Below, piece by piece: positions 1 to 8,843 of a stretch of 64,000 nt of DNA. Origin of the DNA: Simmondsia chinensis (Eukaryota > Streptophyta > Magnoliopsida > Caryophyllales > Simmondsiaceae). Position numbers and translations under genes: made by a program. The stretch lies in the NCBI GenBank assembly GCA_018398585.1, contig JAGTTD010000007.1:34376911-34440910 (forward strand), given 5' to 3'. The first letter of the stretch is position 1. Every line of letters starts with the position of its first letter. Under the pieces are notes generated by a model. The model worked only from the letters and a program-made list of their open reading frames with translations. It searched no databases and was not told where the DNA came from.

Positions 1-256
1 GGTTAGCCCATTGAACTCTTAGCTTAAAACCCACCACCCATCTTCCATTCATGGATGTAATTGCCCGTGCAGCATCACTTGTGTCATGAAATTGAACAAA
101 GCCATAAGAACATCTAGACCTCAACCTTTTCTTCACAGGAACAAAAGTGTCATAGATTGTCCTGAATTCTAGAAAAACCGCATTGAGCCATGAATTTGTC
201 GTCCTTTCTGGTAAGCTATCAATGAAGATGGACACCGTCTCACTAGCTATTGGCAT
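1..256 (-). CDS. RRM-domain reading frame, 3' end beyond the window (probable L1 LINE ORF1)
   Basis: Reading the minus strand from an ATG at 256 down to base 1 gives an uninterrupted frame of about 85 codons that is still open at the window edge. It holds a nearly complete RNA-recognition motif: an RNP2-like strand (VSIFIDSLPE), the helix WLNAVF, an RNP1-like strand (RCSYGFVQF) and a final NGRWVVG...VQWAN stretch. The frame stays open upstream of the ATG to about 475 through a Pro/Thr/Gln-rich low-complexity stretch, so the true start could lie further upstream or behind an intron. RRM domains of this kind occur in plant SR-like splicing proteins and in ORF1 of the RRM-containing (BNR-type) L1 LINEs. 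The 'LPE...WL..iF...' wording and the LINE-rich surroundings make me favour LINE ORF1, but a host gene is not excluded. Confidence 0.55.
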   Translation of the reverse strand, partial: MPIASETVSIFIDSLPERTTNSWLNAVFLEFRTIYDTFVPVKKRLRSRCSYGFVQFHDTSDAARAITSMNGRWVVGFKLRVQWAN

Positions 257-870
257 TTCGAAATTGGTTTTGGAAATGTAATTGGGGAGAGAGGACGTAG
301 GGTCGGGATGGTGGTAAGAGAGGAGGCGCGGTGGTGGAGATTGACCAGAGTGGGGAGGTGGTGGTTGTTGATGTTGGGTTGCGGTGGTGATGGAGCCGTT
401 GCTAGTGGTGGGAGACGGGTAGGTGGAGTGAAGAGAGAAACAAAGTGGAGAGGAGAGAAGTGTTTAGGTGAAGGAAGGGCGGTGGTTTGCGGTGGCGTTG
501 GCGGTGGTTGTCTGGTGATTGGGATGGTGGTTGTCTAGTTGGCGGTGGTGGGCAGAAAAGATACGGTTAGCTTATATCTTTGTAGGTTGTGGAAGACAAC
601 GGTGATGGAGAAATAGCATAGTGGAGAGAAGACGAAGTGGTTGGAGAAGACGAAGCAGGGTCCCGGTGGTCTGTGTTACTAGTGACGGTGGAGGGAGATG
701 AAGTGGTTGGAGAAGACGAAGCAGGGGCAACTGTTGATGAAGGTCCCTCTGACAGATGGGAGTAAACGTTGAGCAAACATGTACTTCATCTTTCTTCAGA
801 AAGCTTGAGAGTGAAAAGAACTTATTTGGAGTGCACTTGGTTCCGTCAACTTTCTTTAGTTTGAACAATG
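257..870 (-). other. G/A-rich leader upstream of the RRM frame with a direct repeat
   Basis: Purine-rich on the plus strand, with many ggtggt and gagaag runs. A unit reading gaagtggttggagaagacga occurs twice, near 639 and 700. No coding frame with recognisable content is seen. It is probably the untranslated or low-complexity 5' part of the RRM-encoding unit to its left. Confidence 0.35.
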
Positions 871-1849
871 CAAACTAGTCTTCATATGGTACTGTTGGAC
901 TTCCCCTGATCGTTGAAGGCTTACAAAATGTGTTGGATCAAGGGCCTTGATCATGCCCACTCTTTCTTTGCTCATAAAGTGCAAACGTCTTAGTAATAGC
1001 TGCAATTGTTAGTAAATTGCCAAAATATAGCAATATAGCTATATACAGAAATATCTTGCTTTGTCACTTACCTTGTGTGGTTCAAATAAATAACCAGTAC
1101 TTGCACACAAAATCAACAATGAGTTTGACACAACATAATAATGTATAATGGTTAATTCATTAGAAAAAATATTTACCATATACTTATACCTTCATATTGG
1201 TATCGTATTCTTTACTAGTGACAAGTTGAAAAGACTATACCTGGTACTATGACAACTATATCAATGTGTTACTTAAACCAAGGAATAGTACTTTAGGGTC
1301 AATAATTCATTCGTTGCCTCATTGAGGATTGAAAGAAGTCTTTACCTTTATCAAGGAATTAAATAAAAATTGAGGTACTAAACAATATATTTAAAACATT
1401 TAAGTACATTACACATATAAATTGATCAATAGAGTAATACTCTATCCTGTTAATGCTCGATCTACAGGTCGAGACAAAATCTTCCTTTTCCGAGATCCTC
1501 GATCTCGAGTTCTCAGTTTAGGTTTATAACAGCTTCTTTAAACTCTTCAAGAGTGATGATGATATTAACATATCTCTCTTTTAGTAGATATGTACCGCGG
1601 TTTTGAACTACCTGCTTCTGGCATGTTTGGTCCTTCAGGGACTTTCATATAAATATCATCATACAAATAAGTTGTTATCATCTATAAGATATGACACATA
1701 TAGAGACCACCATATTAAGTGCATCCATTTCTCATATGTATGTCCCATCAATTTCTGGTCTTTATGATAAACCTTAGGCTACAAATTATACTTTTTACCA
1801 CCTTATTATTTTTTGCACAAATATTCATATGTAGTATATATGTTTTATT
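871..1849. other. AT-rich intergenic stretch, nothing recognised
   Basis: About 1 kb without a frame, tail or terminal repeat I can identify. A short CG-containing inverted motif (cgagatcctcgatctcg) lies near 1494. It may be the far 3' part of the decayed copia element to its right. Confidence 0.3.
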
Positions 1850-2836
1850 TTTTTAGGCATTTGGACTTTAGGTCCAAAAATTACACATGACTAATTCAGC
1901 CTGAATTGTGTCTTTCTATTTTAGCCAATCATTTCTTTGTTGGCATTCTTGAACAAACTCTTGTTCAAGATTTTAATTTCTTTGATCAGGGAGTAGCTAC
2001 TGTAAATACAAATATCTCATCAATTTTTATTTCGGTTCCATTATATCCCATAATTTATAGAGATATCTTTGTTATCATAATTTCAGTAGTTTAACTGTTT
2101 CAGTAGTCTCAATAATCTCAGGTATTTGATAATCTTGAAGAATTTTATTTATAAATATTATTATCTCTATAGAGTTTTTTTCCTCAATAGTTTCATAATA
2201 GAGGGACCAATCATTTTCTATTGCTCCTTTTTCTTTCTCAGATTATGTATTTAGAACCGATATATCTGCTACGCTTCTGGTGTGCAATGGATGCATTTAT
2301 CAATGTATAAAAATATCGCTCGATTGGGATATAAATTCGAGCAGGAGCTTTTATAATGGGGACATATTATTTAGTCACCCTCTTTCCATTAGTGAATACA
2401 TCTGTGAATTGGCTTGTCATAATTTACAAGTGAACAATTCTTCCAACTTCTAGTTCAATGATGCTTCCATCTAAATTCTCATTTTCCAACTTTTGATTTT
2501 TCTCCCCTTGATTCTGGAAACCCTGTCAAATTTATAGTCATCACATTATGCCGTAAAATTTTTCCAGTTAATATCTCCAAATAAATTCAAAGTCTCCTTG
2601 TCTAGACCCATCTTTCCTCATTGAGGTGGAATAATGGGGACATACGTTTATACAACTAAAATTCATAAATGGGATATATATCTGGATCTTGTCAAAGATA
2701 AGTGATACTAGGGAGATCCATAATTAGTGCTGCAACCGGTATCATAACATGTACCCATGTAAAAGTTGGCAACAATAGTAATGGTTTAGCCATTCGCTAC
2801 AGGCGTTTAATCAGAAAATCTACAAGACCATTATAT

Positions 2837-2925
2837 GTTTGTACATGGGCTATGTGGCAATTCATCGCATATAATAATCATGGTACGTGGGCTATGTGGC
2901 AATTCATTGCATATAATAATCATTA
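2837..2925 (+). repeat. Two-copy tandem repeat, about 42 bp
   Basis: Two adjacent units each contain gggctatgtggcaattcat followed by gcatataataatcat, with one or two differences. It lies inside the decayed copia pol region, so it is a local duplication within the element. Confidence 0.8.
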
Positions 2926-3479
2926 AATTTTTAGGATGTAAATTCTCCTGCATTTTTACATCATACAATCCATGATTTGAGCTCATAGTCGGATCATTTA
3001 TGCAAGAAATTTCACAAATGCCAAATCACAAGTGCATTATCCAACCTTATGGAACCAACGGGTAGAGGCCTCTATTAGTATCATACCACATTGGTCCGCG
3101 TGATAAAATAATTGGCCCACATATATCCCATTTAGTATTTTTTCAGATACATGGGACTCAAACTCAATTTCAATTGAGTATGATATAGTAATCATTTTGC
3201 CTTAAGCAGCACATTATGTTTTATCCAATATAAGAATCTTTTAGTTCTTCAATGGGTGTGAGAATTTTCAACGATTCTCTTAATTATATTTTATTTCCTG
3301 GGTGACTCAAATAGTCATGCAATAAAGGAAAATCCATGGGTCTATTAACTTTTGGTTAACTATCCCAACGGGTATCTCGAAATTAAATATTGTTTGTTCA
3401 GAAAACATGATATGTGCTCTTATGGAGCCTTTAATTAATTATCAAATAGATTGGTTAAAAAATATAGCCATATGAATAA

Positions 3480-3605
3480 TTGATAATAAATAGGAGGCAT
3501 AGCCGACCATATAAATAACAAATAATAAGTAGATGGTATAGCCGATCATATAAATAATAAACAAGTAATAAAAAGTAGGCGGTTTAACCAGCCATGAATA
3601 TGCAA
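3480..3605 (+). repeat. Three imperfect tandem units, about 40 bp
   Basis: Three degenerate units contain (g)gcatagccgaccatataaataa, gatggtatagccgatcatat and gcggtttaaccagccatga. The units differ at several positions, so the array is old. It falls inside the decayed copia element. Confidence 0.65.
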
Positions 3606-3904
3606 ATTAGAAAATACGAAAAACTAAAGTTTTTCTATATCCTTAGTAAATAAGATCTCATATTAAATTGGTTTGTTGCCATTTTATAATGTTGAATAGA
3701 TAAAACAACTATACACTTTGATTATGGTTTAAATTTGTCCATCCTTGGTAATAATGCATATCAAAAATAATTCACACATATAACTAAGTATATGTTACAT
3801 AAAATATTAGACAGATGATACCATTCTAGTCTGTACATAGTAAGGTGACATTATCAAACATAGTTCAGTACAAAATATAAGATACAAAAACACAAATGTT
3901 AGTT

Positions 3905-4788
3905 AATTTAAACACTTTTATCACTTATCAGATGATCAATTCTTCCACTAGGATCTTCGAAAATATTAGAAATATCTGAATCTGTATCATTAAGCGGATA
4001 ATGATCTTCAAAAAAATTGCTTTCTAGGAGCTTTTCTTTTCCTTTCAACGATGCTCGGTAAAGGTCCACCAGGTGTTGGATTGTATAATAGGTACGCATC
4101 CAATAACCTTTAATACCGCATCGGGAGCAATCTGTTTCCGGATCATTAGAAAAATTTCGTTCAGGGGATTTCTCTTTTTTATTTTTCTCCTCGTCATTTG
4201 TGGACTTCTTAAATTTTGGTCTATTCTGGGTACCATAGTGCCAGTTATTATGACCGCGGCTATAACCTCCTCTACAGCCATGACACATCCACGTCCACGA
4301 CTATGATCATGACCTCGACCACGTCTCTAATGGTCGTGTGTCGAAGCATTCACTTCAGGGAATGGTTTGGACCCAGTTGGTCGTGACTGATGATTTTTCA
4401 TCAACAATTCATTATTTTGATCAGCTACAAGGAGACATGATATTAGCTCGGAGTATTTTTTAAAATCCCGTTCTCGAAATTGCTGCTGCAAGAGCATATT
4501 CGAGACATGAAAAGTAGAGAGTGTTTTCTCTAACATATCATCATCAGTAATATTTTTCCTACATAATTTTAATTGGGATGTAATATTAAATACAACAGAG
4601 TTATACTCGCTTACAATTTCAAAATCCTGCAACCGCGGGTAAATCCATTCATAGCAGGTTTTAGGGAGGATCATAGACTTTTGATGATCAAACCTCTCCT
4701 TTAAATTCGACCAAAGGATATGCGGGTCCTTTACAACAATATACTCAGCTTTTAATCCTTCAGGGATATGATGCCTGAGAAATATCAT
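3905..4788 (-). pseudogene. Copia gag (UBN2-type) with degenerate zinc knuckle
   Basis: The best-preserved part is 153 codons from 4788 to 4327. It resembles the gag-polypeptide (UBN2) of plant copia elements: FLRHHIPEGLK, W.NLKERFDHQK, YNSVVFNI.SQL. Upstream to about 4948 the frame continues as a gag N-terminus (IFGKNYLPWTLDVEIYL) after one stop. Downstream is an RG/GRG-rich stretch, then a knuckle reading CSRCGIKGYWMRTY, in which the His and last Cys of CX2CX4HX4C have become Tyr. Interrupted by stops and a frame change, so it is not functional. Confidence 0.7.
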
Positions 4789-5187
4789 TGCTTTAACGCG
4801 ATCCTACAGGGATGCGTTATTTTCCCTATTAATTGTATCTTCGAAATTCATAGCATCAAGGTAAATCTCAACATCAAGGGTCCAAGGCAAATAATTTTTG
4901 CCAAATATATCAAGAGCGGTAAATTTGAGGTAAGTAAGATTAGACATAATAATTATCAATCACAAAGAATAAGGAATGAAAACTTATCTCAAGTATATAA
5001 CGATTCTCAACTAGCCAGAGACTCGTGCTGATAACATATTATAAAACTATAGCGATATTGTACTCTATAGGAAGAAGATGAAAAAACAAACCCAAATATA
5101 ATTGAAGAAAAATAACAAGTATTTTATATCAGAACGAGATAATTTTTATTAAATTTTGCCTTCTCCTTTCTCTTGTTTTCCCTTTTC

Positions 5188-5232
5188 CCTTTTCCTTTTC
5201 CTTTTCCTTTTCCTTTTCTATCTCTTTTCCTT
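5188..5232 (+). repeat. Simple repeat (ttttcc)n
   Basis: A pyrimidine tract made of repeated ttttcc hexamers, next to the PBS side of the copia element. Confidence 0.85.
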
Positions 5233-5359
5233 TTTTGTTGTTCTTATTGATGTACGTGTAGGTAGTGTTTATATACATATAGAGAGAGGGGAGTGAGTCA
5301 CCAAGAGTGGCTCACATTTGTGACAAGTGTCACAATTTGTATAAATATTCGTTTATATA

Positions 5360-6303
5360 TAGTGGCGTGCAAAATACGTTTTAAATCGTAATCCAAACCG
5401 AACCAAACTGTAAATTACGGTTTGGTTTGATTAATTTGGTTTATGATTTGAAAAATTATGGTTTGATTTAAGAAACTTTGGTTATTAGGATTTACGGTTT
5501 AGGTTTGGTTTAAAACCAAACTTAAACCATAAACCATAAAAATTATAAACTAAAGAATCCAATAATTATTTATATCATCAAAATCATAACAAGTTATATT
5601 AGTGGCAAAATTTACTTGATAACTCAATAAAAATAATTAGGATTATTTATACCAAATGCCTTTGTACTTTTCTGATCTTGTCAACTTAAGCCTTATACTT
5701 AAAATTATGTCAATTTAGTCCCTTTATAATTTAAATTATGTCAATTTAGTTATTTGGTCAAATTTAACTTAAGGTAATGATGTAATTTTTAACGACAAAA
5801 TCATATTAGATGCAAGTAATATTTACTCGTTGATTCAATTTAACCCAATCTGTGACTAAACTATTAAATATTTCATTAACAACTTAACAAAAATTTTAAC
5901 AGACCCAATGTTACTACTGAATTTTCTAAAAAACGTTACTACTGAATTTAACAAACTAATTTTATGTGTTGTTCGTAGTTTTTGTTTATGTAGTATAAAC
6001 ATGTATTATACTATTAATTAGGAAAAGAAGTAAAGTTTTCGTATTTTTTTGTATGTTTTTGTAGTTAATGATGATTTTAATATTTGATCAAATTATGTTT
6101 ATATTAGTGTTAATAACAATTTTTATATTATAATGGTTAAAACCATAAACCGGACCGGACTGGACTAGAATTACGGTTTGGTCCGGTTTGATTTGTGAGA
6201 TAAAACGGTTTGGTTTTGGTTTAGAAAATTTTCAAACCGTATTTTTATGGTTTGGTCCGATTTGGTAACCATAAACCGCCAAACCGGATCGTGTGCACCC
6301 GTA
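5360..6303. mobile_element. hAT-like non-autonomous element with aaaccgaacc-type subterminal repeats
   Basis: The ends are tagtggcgtgcaa on the left and the inverse of tacgggtgcacac on the right, fitting the loose hAT rule of TIRs that begin C/T-A-R-N-G. It is flanked by 8-bp duplications tttatata (5352-5359) and tttatgta (6304-6311), 7 of 8 matching. Both subterminal regions (5385-5530 and 6130-6290) are arrays of aaaccaaacc/ggtttggttt in both orientations, a layout expected for transposase-binding repeats. No coding frame is present. A fragment of a Mutator-like MITE lies inside at about 5640-5890. Confidence 0.65.
5640..5890. mobile_element. Fragment of a gggttattta-ended Mutator-like MITE
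   Basis: From ggattatttatacca the sequence runs in parallel with the intact element at 14449-14834. Both contain gcctttgtactt/gtccttgtactt, a repeated gtcaatttagtcc, ttggtcaaattta, and a gatgcaagt segment. The right terminus is missing, so this copy is truncated. It is nested in the hAT-like element. Confidence 0.65.
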
Positions 6304-6690
6304 TTTATGTATATGTATATGTATATATACGTAGATATGTATTTTACATAATTTCTAATTTTCTATAATATTTAATAATATCCAAACTCAAACCTTGAAA
6401 TTATATCCGAAAAATATCCAATATTTACAACACCTTCGATATATAATCTCAATTTTGGTAATATTTTGTTAATAGATTCCTAACTGTCCATCTAAGAAGC
6501 TTTCCTTTTCTTTTTTTTGAAAAGTCTTAGATTAAACCTAAAAAGATTGAACTGTTCAGAAGTAGAATTTAGTGACCATTTCTTGACTAATAGTCATGTT
6601 AATGTACATAAAGTTGAAGCTAGTCCTATTGAGAAGAGAGAAAGGGAAGACGGATCCTTAGAGTGATCGAGATTTGATAAACCGTGGGGG

Positions 6691-6735
<45 letters not shown>

Positions 6736-7600
6736 CGCAGGTTAAGGAGCTGAAGGCTCGTGCACGCCATCAAAGTCGTGGCTCAGGCCTAGGTGTTTGC
6801 CTTTGGGTTGTGTCTGGAATCAGGGCGAAGCGGGTTGCAGAGGCAGGTCCATGCATCAATTGCAACAGGGCGATGGTAGCAGCAATGAGTTGCATTGAGG
6901 ACTTAGGCCTAGGTGGTGGTTGGTCGTGTGCTCTATTAGTGAAATTTGCGTGTAATATACATTTTAGATATGTATCCGTACCATCCCGTTTAAAAGGGCG
7001 TTTATATATCATTACCAATAGTAAGGTAAACTACGTGCTTTTTTGATGCTATATGTATAATACAAATATTACAACACGTATTTGTATGATAAGCACTTAA
7101 AAAGTAAATGATGGTTAAAAAATAATCAGTACCCACAACTAAATTAAATATTCATATTCTATATTTTAGTAAATTAATCACTTAAATTCTTAAGCTATTA
7201 ATTGTACCATATCGGTACTATATGTAATGTCGCTATTACAGCGATTGTGAATAACATTATTCTTTAGATTTTTCTAAGTCAAAGAATTGCTGATTAACGT
7301 TTCCATGCATATAGCCGAATAATTCACGTATGTATTAGATTTCGTTTAATTACCATAAGCACGAAAAGGAGACCTGACCGAGCTACTATTGTTTTTACTA
7401 GTAGGATGCCAATTTTTTTGAAAATGCTCTTTTTTTTCCTTTTATACTGGTAATGTCGGGAGGTTGGGGGGTGGTGGGGGAATTTTCCGTAAAGAGGAGT
7501 CACAAATCCCTAGCAAAGATCGAGCTGAACTGATGTAAATAATTGCCGATATTTTCCGTCACTGGGCTATGTCATCAGAACTTAAAAAAAGCTCCTGCCA
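6304..7600. other. Intergenic region with a long G homopolymer; original upstream region of the hydrolase gene
   Basis: No gene recognised. 6686-6734 is a near-pure G tract (G7-A-G41). The stretch just after it (6740-6950) is GC-richer than its surroundings but has no frame I can identify. The right end (7500-7600) is the sequence that directly abutted the hydrolase 5' leader before the LINE at 7618-8778 inserted, so some of the ancestral promoter is expected here. Confidence 0.4.
6686..6734 (+). repeat. G homopolymer tract (G7-A-G41)
   Basis: Forty-one consecutive G after a G7-A lead-in. It could form stacked G-quadruplexes. Length in such tracts is often misread, so the exact count is doubtful. 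Confidence 0.8.
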
Positions 7601-7617
7601 AAGTAGCAAAAACCAAC

Positions 7618-8778
7618 ACTAACAACATAACCAGTGCCTCAAGGTACTCCCGCATAAGCAGGGTTTGGGAGAGGTGGGATGTATGCAGCCTTACCCCTTC
7701 AGGGTGATACCCTAACGAGAGGCTATTTTCGAGGACCCCCAACCTGAGAAGCTTAAAAAGCACTAAAAGCATGAAAACAATAAGCGTACAAACATCTAGG
7801 TATAAGAGTAAACACAACGCCCCATATCAACATAGCCGCATAACATACATATAGATATTATAAAGTAGCGAGTATGCAATTGAAAAACAAGGCGATATAC
7901 AATAAGAACACGAAACAGCCAACATATGGCAACAGTGTGTAAAAATCAAACATTAAAAGTGCTTCTCGATCCTAAACCGCTATATCGGTTACACTTATAC
8001 TTATCTTCCACTGAGCTCTATTTAGAGCCATCTCCTCATTTAGGTTCAGATAGGCAAGGTCCTGTCGAATTGCCTCCATCCAACTCTTCTTTGGCCGGCC
8101 TCTCCCCCTCTTCTCGTTTGTAATATGAAGTTGTTCGTACCTCCTGACAAGGGTAGTAGTCGGTCTCCTCCTGACATGCCCAAACCACCGCCAACGTTGC
8201 TCCCTTAACTTATCATCGATTAGGGCCACGCCCAATTTACTTCTCATAACTTCATTTTTGATCTCATCCTTCCTTGTGTGTCCACACATCCATCTCAATA
8301 TCCTCATCTCCGCCACCTTCAACTTATGCGTGTGATGATGCTTAACTAGCCAGTACTCTGCCCCGTAAGACATAGCCAGTCTCACTACCGTCTCATAGTA
8401 TTTTCCTTTTAACTTTAACAAGAATTTCTTATCGCATAGTACCGTAGATGCCATCCTTCATTTATACCAACCCATTTTAATCTGGTTGTTGACATCTGCT
8501 TCTACTTTGCTGTCTTGTTGCACTATGGAACCCAAATATTTAAAGCACTCTTTCTGTGGTATGCACTCAAGATCTAATCTTTACATCTCTTATGCTTGGC
8601 GTAGTAGAAGTACCGAACTTGAGTTTCATATACTTGATATTAGATATACTGAGTCTTAAACTTTTTAATTCAAATTTTATTCTTTAAAATTTTAATTTCT
8701 CATTCACCTCTTCTCCAGATTCCCTCACTGGTACTGTACCATCCGCGAAAAAGCACGCACCCTTAGTGAGCTCATCCC
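7618..8778 (-). mobile_element. 5'-truncated LINE (RT C-terminal part plus shared 3' tail) with TSD
   Basis: It is flanked by duplications aagtagcaaaaaccaac (7601-7617) and the same with two extra A (8779-8797). On the minus strand it starts inside RT: CFFADGTVPV..ESGEEVNEKL (the FADD box, with FADG here), then a KYMKLKF stretch with frameshifts. Next is the open C-terminal part at 8454-7972 (YGAEYWLVKHHHTHKLKVAEMRILRWM ... RWRWFGHVRRRPT ... GRGRPKKSWMEAI). The shared tail lies at 7740-7618 (gcctcaaggtactcccgc ... atgtatgcagccttacccc). Insertion with TSD at the RT end and tail is classic target-primed reverse transcription. It separates the hydrolase 5' leader from its older upstream region. 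Confidence 0.85.
7972..8454 (-). pseudogene. LINE reverse transcriptase, C-terminal fragment
   Basis: 160 codons from the C-terminal end of a plant non-LTR RT polyprotein. Recognisable parts are SYGAEYW, KVAEMRILRWMCGHTRKD, LREQRWRWFGHVRRRP, the basic GRGRPKKSW and the end of the ORF. The polymerase active-site half is missing through 5' truncation, apart from a broken frame reaching to about 8770. Two related fragments occur at 19395-19948 (plus) and 22986-23460 (minus), inside introns 14 and 17 of the neighbouring gene. Confidence 0.85.
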
Positions 8779-8818
8779 AAGTAGCAAAAAAACCAACGAG
8801 AGAAATCAAAAGATTTCC

Positions 8819-8830
8819 ATGGCGGCATAA
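8819..8830 (+). promoter_or_regulatory. Short upstream ORF in the 5' leader
   Basis: ATG-GCG-GCA-TAA lies 13 bases before the chosen start ATG at 8844, in the sequence atttccatggcggcataact. If transcription starts upstream of 8819, this four-codon uORF could damp translation of the hydrolase. Confidence 0.4.
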
Positions 8831-8843
8831 CTGACTCTCATAA

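Larger units (their letters stand above)
1850..5040 (-). mobile_element. Decayed Ty1/copia retrotransposon
   Basis: Read on the minus strand, the order is gag (4948-3905), then integrase and RT remnants. Around 2690-2820 a broken frame still gives the IN-side signature LIKRL...A+PLL (the usual plant copia 'ESLIKRLQLIARPLL' region). Around 1900-2100 a frame full of stops gives ISINYG...WNRN...D, the run-up to the copia RT domain. Many stops and frameshifts make it non-functional. No clean LTRs were found; a PBS-like sequence is possible near 5025-5035. It lies between the RRM unit and a hAT-like element. Confidence 0.65.

Noticed and set aside
567..868. Minus-strand frames of 69-98 codons
   Set aside because: Low-complexity Ser/Pro/Thr text from a purine-rich repeat region, with no domain.
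6684..7046. Plus-strand frame beginning with poly-Gly
   Set aside because: It starts inside the G homopolymer and has no recognisable protein content after it.
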